Shown: in pieces, positions 14,443-20,484 of the stretch
Numbering within the stretch: position 1 is the stretch's first letter
Layout: each line of letters opens with the position of its first letter
Source: JACOTK01 sp038256565
GTDB lineage: Bacteria > Actinomycetota > Acidimicrobiia > Acidimicrobiales > CADCSY01
Direction of reading: 5' to 3'
Length of the DNA stretch: 23,547 nucleotides
Assembly (NCBI GenBank): GCA_038256565.1
Contig: JBBSKG010000029.1
Span: 1 to 23,547 of the forward strand
Made by a program: the position numbers and the translations under genes
The notes under the pieces: generated by a model
What the model was told of the DNA's origin: nothing
What the model saw: only the letters and a program-made list of their open reading frames with translations
Databases searched by the model: none

Positions 14443-14853
14443 TCAGTAAGTCAAGATCGTGATGGTTCCGTAGGCGAAAAGAACGCCAGTGGTTCCATAA
14501 ATCGTTGCCTTAATTGTCGCTCTCTTGGCCTTTGACGTTACGTAGTCATCAATGCTCCAACGCACACCGTTTAGCCCGTGAGCAAGCGCAAGCACCAACA
14601 AGGTCCAATCAAACAGACGCCACAACGGGTTTTCCCAACGCTCTGCCACAAAGGCTGCGTCGGTCTCGACCACATCATTGATGATGTGGGTAATCGCAAA
14701 ATGTGAAAGCGAGAGAAAGATCAGTATCAACCCTGAAACTCGCATAAAGAACCAAGTCCAGGTTTCGAGATTTTGATTTGGCCGCCTACCTCGACCCGGG
14801 CGGGCTGGGGTCTTAACGACGTTTTCAGATGATTCAGTAACGGAGGCGGACAT
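14443..14853 (-). CDS. sdhD: Succinate dehydrogenase membrane anchor subunit
   Basis: A 136-residue protein with a basic, proline-rich N-terminus (to about residue 28) and three membrane segments (about 35-57, 78-98, 112-134). RVSGLILIFLSLSH (H51) and AHGLNGVRWSIDDY (H92, D103, Y104) match the heme- and quinone-site regions of SdhD in complex II. It overlaps the sdhC stop by one base (TGATG). The flavoprotein and iron-sulfur genes sdhA and sdhB usually follow in actinomycetes but do not here; the gene is followed by hairpins and a convergent ccdA. Confidence 0.88.
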   Translation of the reverse strand: MSASVTESSENVVKTPARPGRGRRPNQNLETWTWFFMRVSGLILIFLSLSHFAITHIINDVVETDAAFVAERWENPLWRLFDWTLLVLALAHGLNGVRWSIDDYVTSKAKRATIKATIYGTTGVLFAYGTITILTY

Positions 14854-15266
14854 CAGAAAGTCCCTTCCAGCCAGGGTTTGATGATGATGTAGCCACCGGG
14901 AATAACTGCTGCGATAGTCACCACTACGACCATCAAAGTCATCTTCTGCTCATTGCGAATCGAGCCTGGGAAGAAGTCCAGCACAACAATTCGTAAACCG
15001 TTTAGCGCATGAAAGACCAAAGCAAACAACAGGCCAACCTCAAAGAGACGCAACAAGATATTGCCGTAAAGCTCATGGACCTCGTCATACAACTCTGCAT
15101 CGATGTTGACGAGCGAAACGTCGACGATATGCAACAACAAGAACATGAATACAAGGAAGCCAGTAACCCGGTGGGTGATAAATGCCCACTGTCCGGTTTT
15201 GCCCTTGTACACAATTTGATCGGGGCGGATGGACGATTCCACCGGCCGTTGTTGTACCTCAGCCAT
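14853..15266 (-). CDS. sdhC: Succinate dehydrogenase cytochrome b556 subunit
   Basis: A 137-residue complex II anchor with three membrane segments (about 28-52, 70-95, 108-131). HRVTGFLVFMFLLLH (H32, H46) and FHALNGLRIVVLDF (H86) are the SdhC signatures, with H86 the likely heme ligand. The ATG at 15266 has a strong AGGAGG SD six bases upstream. That SD is formed by the last codons of the small ORF described next, so the two are probably translationally coupled. Confidence 0.9.
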   Translation of the reverse strand: MAEVQQRPVESSIRPDQIVYKGKTGQWAFITHRVTGFLVFMFLLLHIVDVSLVNIDAELYDEVHELYGNILLRLFEVGLLFALVFHALNGLRIVVLDFFPGSIRNEQKMTLMVVVVTIAAVIPGGYIIIKPWLEGTF

Positions 15267-15389
15267 CTAGCGCCTCCTATACCAACGGTTACCCCACATG
15301 GTCGAAGCAGACACATGGAGAGCAAAACCTGTGATGAGAAGCGCGACCGACCCGAGAGCAATGCTGAAAAGCGTCTGTGCAGTCGTCAC
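15267..15389 (-). CDS. Candidate 40-residue single-pass membrane micro-protein upstream of sdhC
   Basis: The GTG at 15389 opens a 40-codon frame whose TAG directly abuts the sdhC ATG. The product has one hydrophobic helix (LFSIALGSVALLITGFAL, about residues 7-24), then HVSASTMWGN and a basic RWYRRR end. TAGATT lies 8 nt before the GTG and there is no SD, matching the leaderless pattern elsewhere in the window. The codons AGG AGG near its end serve as the sdhC SD. It is not a recognised family by eye. By position it could be an accessory complex II subunit, or simply a coupling ORF. Confidence 0.45.
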   Translation of the reverse strand: MTTAQTLFSIALGSVALLITGFALHVSASTMWGNRWYRRR

Positions 15390-15397
15390 GGTCGGAC

Positions 15398-15403
15398 AAT
15401 CTA
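15398..15403 (-). promoter_or_regulatory. Putative -10 box (TAGATT) for the sdh micro-ORF/sdhCD unit
   Basis: TAnnnT 8 nt before the GTG at 15389. No good -35; TTGGGC lies 19 bp upstream. Confidence 0.35.
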
Positions 15404-15441
15404 CCCCCCGACGCCTTAGAGCGCCCAACCCGACCTATTAA

Positions 15442-15466
15442 GAGCGTCCGCCGACAGGCGGTGCTC
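15442..15466 (-). terminator. Hairpin between serS and sdhC
   Basis: On the minus strand GAGC-a-CCGCC-tgtc-GGCGG-ac-GCTC is flanked by ATT and TTAAT. It is a plausible second terminator for serS. It lies about 40 bp upstream of the putative sdh promoter. Confidence 0.45.
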
Positions 15467-15482
15467 AATTAAATACAGGCCC

Positions 15483-15511
15483 TGTCATCCCAGTCTGTGA
15501 CTGGGATGACA
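15483..15511 (-). terminator. 13-bp perfect hairpin downstream of serS
   Basis: TGTCATCCCAGTC and its exact complement flank a 3-nt loop (15483-15495, 15499-15511), 35 bp past the serS stop. No long T-run follows on the minus strand, so it may also protect the mRNA 3' end. Confidence 0.6.
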
Positions 15512-15545
15512 TCTTTGGCACACACAAGGGGCGCCTATTAGAGGA

Positions 15546-16841
15546 CTACTTAAGAGGTTCAGACCCGGCCAGGGTTGTTGCGCCACCAAAATAGGGTCGC
15601 AACACCTCGGGCACTTCAATGGTGCCATCAGCTTGACGATAAACCTCTACAAGTGCTGCCCACACGCGTGGAACGGCTAGAGCCGAGCCATTTAGCGTAT
15701 GCACTGGTGCCACTTTGCGATCTTCGGTTTGTCTATATCGAATATTTGCCCGTCGAGCTTGAAAATCACCGAACCAAGAAATTGAGGAAACTTCCAACCA
15801 TTGATCACATCCTGGGGCATAAACCTCAAGATCAAAGCAACGTTTCGCTGAAAAACTGAGGTCTCCCGCACAAATGTCAACCACTCGGTATGTCAACCCC
15901 AAGGCAACGAGACAAGCTTCCGCGCGTGCGACCATATCGAGGTGCATGGCTGGTGCCTGATCTGGTGTCGTGTAAGCAAGAATCTCGACTTTGTCGAACT
16001 CATGCACCCGCAACAATCCTCGGGTATCACGGCCCGCCGAACCCGCCTCACGGCGAAAACATGACGTATGGGCCATAAGCCTTACCGGCAACACTGCCTC
16101 GTCAAGAATTTCGTCACGAGCCATCGAGGTAAGTGGGACCTCTGCTGTTGGCACGGCCCATAGGTCATCACGTTCAAGGTGATAGGCGTCGTCGGCAAAC
16201 TTAGGAAGATGCCCAGTCGAGATCATGGTCTCGGTCTTTACCAATGTTGGCGGGCGTATTTCCTCGAAAGCGTCGAGATTATTATCGAGAGCAAACTGAC
16301 AAAGAGCGCGCACCAAGCGAGCACCCGCACCTCGGTAAACGACAAACATCGAACCAGAAAGTTTCGCTCCACGCTCGAGGTCAAGCAGGCCGAGCGACTC
16401 ACCAATCTCCCAATGCGGAACGCGTTGATGCTCTTGCCAAACCCGATCATCTCCCTCAACACGAGTAATCACATTGTCATGTTCACTCGTACCTTCAGGG
16501 GCATCATCGGCTGGCTCATTTGGAACACCCAAAAGCAGAGATCGTAGATCAGCAGCGACCGTATCGACCTCTGCCGACAAGTCTCGTTCAGCATCACCAA
16601 GTTGGCGACTCTCAGCCATGAGCGTCTCGGCTTCATCGGCTCGTCCATCACGGCGCAGCTCGCCAACTTGGCGTGAAAGATCTTTAATCTTGGCGCGCAT
16701 CTCATCGAGTCGTTCGCCAATCTCTCTACGCTTCTCATCTAAAGCAATCGCACTAGTCAGATCGTCGACATCGGCACCTTTGCGAATCAAACCCGCTCGA
16801 ACTGCGGCAAGATCGGTACGCAGTCGTCTCATATCAAGCAT
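15546..16841 (-). CDS. serS: Seryl-tRNA synthetase
   Basis: Charges tRNA-Ser (and tRNA-Sec where present) with serine. The 431-residue class II synthetase has the N-terminal helical arm (about 28-105, charged coiled coil with KRREIGERLDEMRAKIKDL) that binds the tRNA long arm. The catalytic core contains PTAEVPLT, motif 2 with FRREAGSAGRDTRG, and motif 3 with LNGSALAVPRVWAALVE. Length is normal and all motifs are intact. The ATG at 16841 has no SD; TACCGT ends 6 nt before it, which suggests a leaderless mRNA. It is followed by strong hairpins and stands alone as a transcription unit, divergent from the ABC exporter. Confidence 0.97.
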   Translation of the reverse strand: MLDMRRLRTDLAAVRAGLIRKGADVDDLTSAIALDEKRREIGERLDEMRAKIKDLSRQVGELRRDGRADEAETLMAESRQLGDAERDLSAEVDTVAADLRSLLLGVPNEPADDAPEGTSEHDNVITRVEGDDRVWQEHQRVPHWEIGESLGLLDLERGAKLSGSMFVVYRGAGARLVRALCQFALDNNLDAFEEIRPPTLVKTETMISTGHLPKFADDAYHLERDDLWAVPTAEVPLTSMARDEILDEAVLPVRLMAHTSCFRREAGSAGRDTRGLLRVHEFDKVEILAYTTPDQAPAMHLDMVARAEACLVALGLTYRVVDICAGDLSFSAKRCFDLEVYAPGCDQWLEVSSISWFGDFQARRANIRYRQTEDRKVAPVHTLNGSALAVPRVWAALVEVYRQADGTIEVPEVLRPYFGGATTLAGSEPLK

Positions 16842-16847
16842 GAGGTG

Positions 16848-16853
16848 ACGGTA
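16848..16853 (-). promoter_or_regulatory. Putative -10 box (TACCGT) of serS
   Basis: TAnnnT ending 6 nt before the serS ATG. It sits in a short inverted repeat, GGTGAC-ggta-GTCGCC (16844-16859). No clear -35. Confidence 0.45.
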
Positions 16854-16918
16854 GTCGCCACTCGCCCGCCCGTGCTGCTTTGACGAGACCGGCTTCCTAT
16901 TGTCGAAGACTCGACCTG

Positions 16919-16924
16919 TATCGT
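16919..16924 (+). promoter_or_regulatory. Putative -10 box (TATCGT) of the ABC exporter operon
   Basis: TAnnnT ending 6 nt before the ATG at 16931. This supports that start over the in-frame TTG at 16880. No clear -35. Confidence 0.45.
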
Positions 16925-16930
16925 GCCAAG

Positions 16931-17866
16931 ATGGCTGCCATCACCGTCGAGGAACTTACGGTTCATTACCACCGTGATCACGAGTCCGTACGAGCGGTTG
17001 ATGGTGTGAGCTTCCAGGTCGAACCCGGTGAAGTGCTTGTGTTACTTGGTCCAAATGGAGCTGGCAAGACTTCAACCGTTGAGACGCTTGAGGGCTACCG
17101 CAAGGTGACTTCAGGCCAAGTTCGAGTGCTTGGTCTCGACCCCATTGCAGACCACCACGCACTCATGTCCCACGTAGGGGTCATGCTGCAACAAGGCGGA
17201 GTGCATCCAGGCATGCGAGTACTCGAGGCCCTGCGTCTATATGCAAGCTTTTATCCTGACTCCATCGAACCCCTTGTTCTCCTTGAGAATATGGGCCTTA
17301 ACAACCTTGCCCGTTCAACCTGGCGGCAACTTTCTGGTGGTGAACAACAACGACTGTCACTCGCACTGGCCCTTATAGGAAGACCCAAGGTTGCCTTTCT
17401 CGACGAGCCGACTTCTGGGCTCGATGTTTCAGGACGCCACATCGTTCGCCAAGTCATTAAAACTTTGCGCGATCAAGGTGTCGCCGTTTTGTTAACCACC
17501 CACGAATTAGATGAAGCCCAGAGACTTGCCGATCGGGTGGTCATCATTGATCACGGACGTGTCGTTGCAACCGGTTCACCAACAGAGTTGATGAACGCCA
17601 ACGAAGGCAACGGCATTCGATTTGGTGCATCACCCAATCTTGACGTTGCTGCACTAACCCAAGCACTCAGCGCCTCGGTCACTGAGGTTAGCCCCGGTGA
17701 ATACCACATAGATTGCCCCCCTTCCCCTCAAACCATCGCAGATCTAACTGCCTGGCTTGCCGAGCAGAATTTTCCCCTCGCTGATCTACGGGCCGGTCGC
17801 CACTCTCTTGAAGATGTTTTTCTACGCCTCACAGGCAACGACCCATCATCGGGGTTGTCGTCATGA
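16931..17866 (+). CDS. ABC-2-type exporter, ATP-binding subunit
   Basis: A 311-residue nucleotide-binding protein. It has Walker A GPNGAGKTS (from about residue 40), Q-loop MLQQGG, signature LSGGEQQR (about 134-141), Walker B VAFLDEPTSGLD (from about 154) and the switch histidine in TTHELDE (about 191). A C-terminal extension of roughly 80 residues is typical of DrrA/CcmA-like exporters. The frame opens at a TTG (16880), but the ATG at 16931 starts the conserved MAAITVEEL strand and has a -10-like box 6 nt upstream. It overlaps the permease gene by ATGA. The substrate is not readable; drug, lipid or heme-related export are possible. Confidence 0.93.
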   Translation: MAAITVEELTVHYHRDHESVRAVDGVSFQVEPGEVLVLLGPNGAGKTSTVETLEGYRKVTSGQVRVLGLDPIADHHALMSHVGVMLQQGGVHPGMRVLEALRLYASFYPDSIEPLVLLENMGLNNLARSTWRQLSGGEQQRLSLALALIGRPKVAFLDEPTSGLDVSGRHIVRQVIKTLRDQGVAVLLTTHELDEAQRLADRVVIIDHGRVVATGSPTELMNANEGNGIRFGASPNLDVAALTQALSASVTEVSPGEYHIDCPPSPQTIADLTAWLAEQNFPLADLRAGRHSLEDVFLRLTGNDPSSGLSS

Positions 17867-18600
17867 GCCGTCGGGCAGTTTTTGCACAAACTCGAGCTGA
17901 GCTAACCCTGATATCTCGCCAAGGTGAAGTGTTGTTACTCACCATGGCCATTCCGTTAATTCTTTTGGTCTTCTTCTCACAAGTTGACCTGTTGCCACGG
18001 GCAGAGGGGGTTAGTAAGCCCATTGACAGCCTCGTACCTGGCATTCTCGCTCTGGCCATCATGTCTTCTTCAATGGTCAGCTTGGCCATTGGAACCGGGT
18101 TTGAGCGTCAATATGGGGTGCTTAAACGTCTTGGAGCGACTCCGCTCGGAAGACCTGCCCTTCTCGTCTCTAAAACCTTGGTCATCGTGGCCATCGAGGT
18201 TGTCCAGATAATCGTCTTGAGTGCCGTATCCCTGGGCCTCGGGTGGCAACCAAGAGGAAACCCCCTACTCGCACTTGCCGCGATGTTGGTGGCCTCAGTC
18301 GCCTTTGCTGGCATAGGACTGTTAATTGCCGGAAGACTCAGTGGCCTTATGACCCTGGCAACAGCAAACGGTTTGTACCTGATCTTGTTGCTAATTGGTG
18401 GCATGGTCTTTCCTCTTGAGGAACTGCCCGATGCACTTGAGGCAGTTGCCAAACTTCTTCCTGCTGCTGCCTTCTCCGAAGCACTCACAGGTGCGCTCGA
18501 TGGCACTGGAGGTCTTATCAGTCAACCCTGGCTGGTTCTTACTGCTTGGGCGGTTATGGCTCCAGCTCTTGCTGCTCGCTATTTTCGCTGGGACCACTAG
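17863..18600 (+). CDS. ABC-2-type exporter, permease subunit
   Basis: A 245-residue membrane protein with about six hydrophobic segments. It shows the ABC-2 transporter pattern: short cytoplasmic N-terminus, a first helix near 20-40, the loop motif GFERQYGVLKRLGATPLGRPALLVSK (about 84-109; shortened core RQYGVLKRLGATPLGR), and a GLYLILLLIGGMVFPLEELP segment near the end. It should pair with the ATPase encoded just upstream in 4-bp overlap. The last 47 bp overlap the convergent ctaG gene. Neighbouring oxidase genes raise the chance of a role near heme or oxidase assembly, but that is only positional. Confidence 0.9.
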   Translation: MSRRAVFAQTRAELTLISRQGEVLLLTMAIPLILLVFFSQVDLLPRAEGVSKPIDSLVPGILALAIMSSSMVSLAIGTGFERQYGVLKRLGATPLGRPALLVSKTLVIVAIEVVQIIVLSAVSLGLGWQPRGNPLLALAAMLVASVAFAGIGLLIAGRLSGLMTLATANGLYLILLLIGGMVFPLEELPDALEAVAKLLPAAAFSEALTGALDGTGGLISQPWLVLTAWAVMAPALAARYFRWDH

Positions 18601-19525
18601 AGCCAAGATCAGCCAATTCGCGTTCTACCTGTTCCCAAGTCAAAACATCGCCATCTGGACCCGTACCAATCGGAGCGCGACGGTCAAGCGCCATGCCAGA
18701 TGCTCGATCGTCTTCACCTGATGCAGCAGCAAACTTCGCAAACAATGTGAAGATGACCACCCACAAATAGGTACCTCCGACGAGCTTCATTATCATTCCG
18801 GCAAACTGCTGGTCATATGCCACCGATATGCCAAAAACCCTTACAGAATGATCATATGAGCGATATACAGCCCCTTCGGCGAAGGTAAGCCAACCCGCTG
18901 GTACCGTCGGAATAATCGACTGGATGAATAAATAAATCATCTGCACAGGCAATGAGAAACGCAGCTCAGGAAGTGGGCCAGCCACTGGAAGCCACATCAA
19001 TAATGCCGATGAAACCACCAAAACATGCATGGCGTAATGCAATAGTCCGTTGCTTACTGCGCTGTTAACGACCACCGGCCAATGACTCAACACAACAACG
19101 GCGTTGAAGAAAAACGTTGCAGGAATTGGCCGAGCGATAAGACGCAGCGCTTTATAGACAACTCCCGAACCAATTACCATGCGGGCGAGCCAGGTGGGGG
19201 TCGCCAACAACATCATCGGCGGAATAACCAGCGACAAAAGCACGTGTTGGCTCATGTGAACGCTGTAGAGGTACTCCTCGGCAATGTCATGAACAGGCCA
19301 GTCAGTAGCCAGCCACAACAGAGCCATTGCCCCCGAAAACCAGGCAATCTGTGAGCGGCTGACTACCTTTTCACCTGTTCGAGTCGCAGTTGGCCCAATG
19401 TTACGAATCGCATATACATAAAGGACCGTAAGAGAAATAACAAGTAGCCAAATCTCTGGATGCGGCTGCCAACGCCAGGGGTCAGAGTTGGCCTCTTGTA
19501 AGGCTAAAAACGCTAGATCAGGCAA
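18554..19525 (-). CDS. ctaG: CtaG-type cytochrome c oxidase assembly factor (caa3_CtaG family)
   Basis: A 323-residue membrane protein with about seven hydrophobic segments. It resembles the CtaG family needed for caa3 oxidase assembly: WQPHPEIWLLV near the start, HMSQHVLLSLVIPPMMLLATP, HWPVVVNSAVSNGLLHYAMH and, later, YDHSVRVFGISVAYDQQFAGMIMK in pieces. Several conserved histidines lie at membrane edges. The C-terminal 60 residues are hydrophilic and acidic. The TTG at 19525 is preferred as start because it begins just before the conserved region and overlaps the ctaF stop by 8 bp. The ATG at 19570 lies deep in ctaF. It is the last gene of the oxidase cluster and overlaps the ABC permease by 47 bp. 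Confidence 0.82.
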   Translation of the reverse strand: MPDLAFLALQEANSDPWRWQPHPEIWLLVISLTVLYVYAIRNIGPTATRTGEKVVSRSQIAWFSGAMALLWLATDWPVHDIAEEYLYSVHMSQHVLLSLVIPPMMLLATPTWLARMVIGSGVVYKALRLIARPIPATFFFNAVVVLSHWPVVVNSAVSNGLLHYAMHVLVVSSALLMWLPVAGPLPELRFSLPVQMIYLFIQSIIPTVPAGWLTFAEGAVYRSYDHSVRVFGISVAYDQQFAGMIMKLVGGTYLWVVIFTLFAKFAAASGEDDRASGMALDRRAPIGTGPDGDVLTWEQVERELADLGSSGPSENSEQQELEP

Positions 19526-19856
19526 AGAACTCAAACGTCGACATCGCTGCTGAGTACACCCCAACAGCAAGTATTAAACCCGACACCAACAAGATGGTGA
19601 AAACTTTAATGTCGAAACGGAGGTGCATAAACCAGGCAACAACGATGAAGAACTTCATAGCCATCATGACCAAGAGCGAGGGCATAAGGAGTCCACCGAG
19701 CGTGTCTTCGATATAAAAAGCGGCTACTTCCACCGCAGTAATCACACCCAAGATGAGAGCGATCTGAATGTACTTCGCATCACTGGGGTGTTCGTGTGCG
19801 GCCTCGTGGCCGTCATGGCTGTTGTGTACGTCGTGTTGATCAACGGCTGCGCTCAT
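19518..19856 (-). CDS. ctaF: Cytochrome c oxidase subunit IV
   Basis: A 112-residue protein with a histidine-rich hydrophilic N-terminus (HDVHNSHDGHEAAHEH) and three membrane segments (about 29-48, 55-77, 84-104). The central MKFFIVVAWFMHLRFD matches the prokaryotic COX4/CtaF family, whose small subunit stabilises the caa3/aa3 core. Its SD AGGGG overlaps the ctaE stop codon. The gene sits 7 bp after ctaE and overlaps ctaG. Confidence 0.88.
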   Translation of the reverse strand: MSAAVDQHDVHNSHDGHEAAHEHPSDAKYIQIALILGVITAVEVAAFYIEDTLGGLLMPSLLVMMAMKFFIVVAWFMHLRFDIKVFTILLVSGLILAVGVYSAAMSTFEFFA

Positions 19857-19863
19857 GATGCCC

Positions 19864-20484
19864 CTATTTGATGAGATAAACGATCGTGAAAATCAAGATC
19901 CACACTACGTCGACAAAGTGCCAGTACAAACCAACGATCTCGACAGTCTCGGCCCGTTCTGTCGGAAGCTTTCCACGTAATGACATGACATAAAGGCTGA
20001 TGAGCATAAGCACGCCAATGGTCACGTGGACACCGTGGAAACCGGTCAGGGTATAGAACGCTGAGCTCTGCAAGTTAGTGGTGAAGCCCAGACCTTCCTT
20101 ATAGAAGGTGGTGAACTCATAAACCTGACCAGCAACGAAAGTCGCCCCCAGCAGTCCGGTAGTGAGCAACCAGGTGCGGGCCCGATGATGATCGCCACGC
20201 TGAATGCCAGACAACGCCAACACCATGGTCAGCGAACTCATAAGCAACACAAACGAGCTGACAGAAGTAAATGGAATGTCATAGAGGTCTGCGACCTCTG
20301 GCCCTACTTTGACAGAACGATCTCGATACAACAGGAACGTCGAGATGAACGCTCCAAAGAGCAGACACTCTGAGCCCAAGAAGACCCACATGGCCATCTT
20401 CTCGTTAGACACGCCTGTAGTGGTTTGATGCCCACCTGCGTGGTCAACGGTCGTTTCAGACTTTGCAACGTCGGTCATACTCAT
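19864..20484 (-). CDS. ctaE: Cytochrome c oxidase subunit III
   Basis: A 206-residue subunit III of the short five-helix bacterial type. Signatures are KMAMWVFLGSECLLFGAF near the N-terminus, GQVYEFTTF in the middle, FYTLTGFHGVHVTIGVL and the terminal GLYWHFVDVVWILIFTIVYL, all typical of CtaE/CyoC. The first 25 residues are hydrophilic. The ATG overlaps the ctaD stop (20481-20484). Confidence 0.96.
   Translation of the reverse strand: MSMTDVAKSETTVDHAGGHQTTTGVSNEKMAMWVFLGSECLLFGAFISTFLLYRDRSVKVGPEVADLYDIPFTSVSSFVLLMSSLTMVLALSGIQRGDHHRARTWLLTTGLLGATFVAGQVYEFTTFYKEGLGFTTNLQSSAFYTLTGFHGVHVTIGVLMLISLYVMSLRGKLPTERAETVEIVGLYWHFVDVVWILIFTIVYLIK

Noticed and set aside
15009..15419. 136-codon open frame on the + strand opposite sdhC
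   Set aside because: Antisense to clear SdhC; low-complexity Gln/Lys/Glu-rich translation, no family motif and no SD.
16179..16547. 122-codon + strand frame inside serS
   Set aside because: Lies wholly antisense to intact seryl-tRNA synthetase; translation has no recognisable domain.
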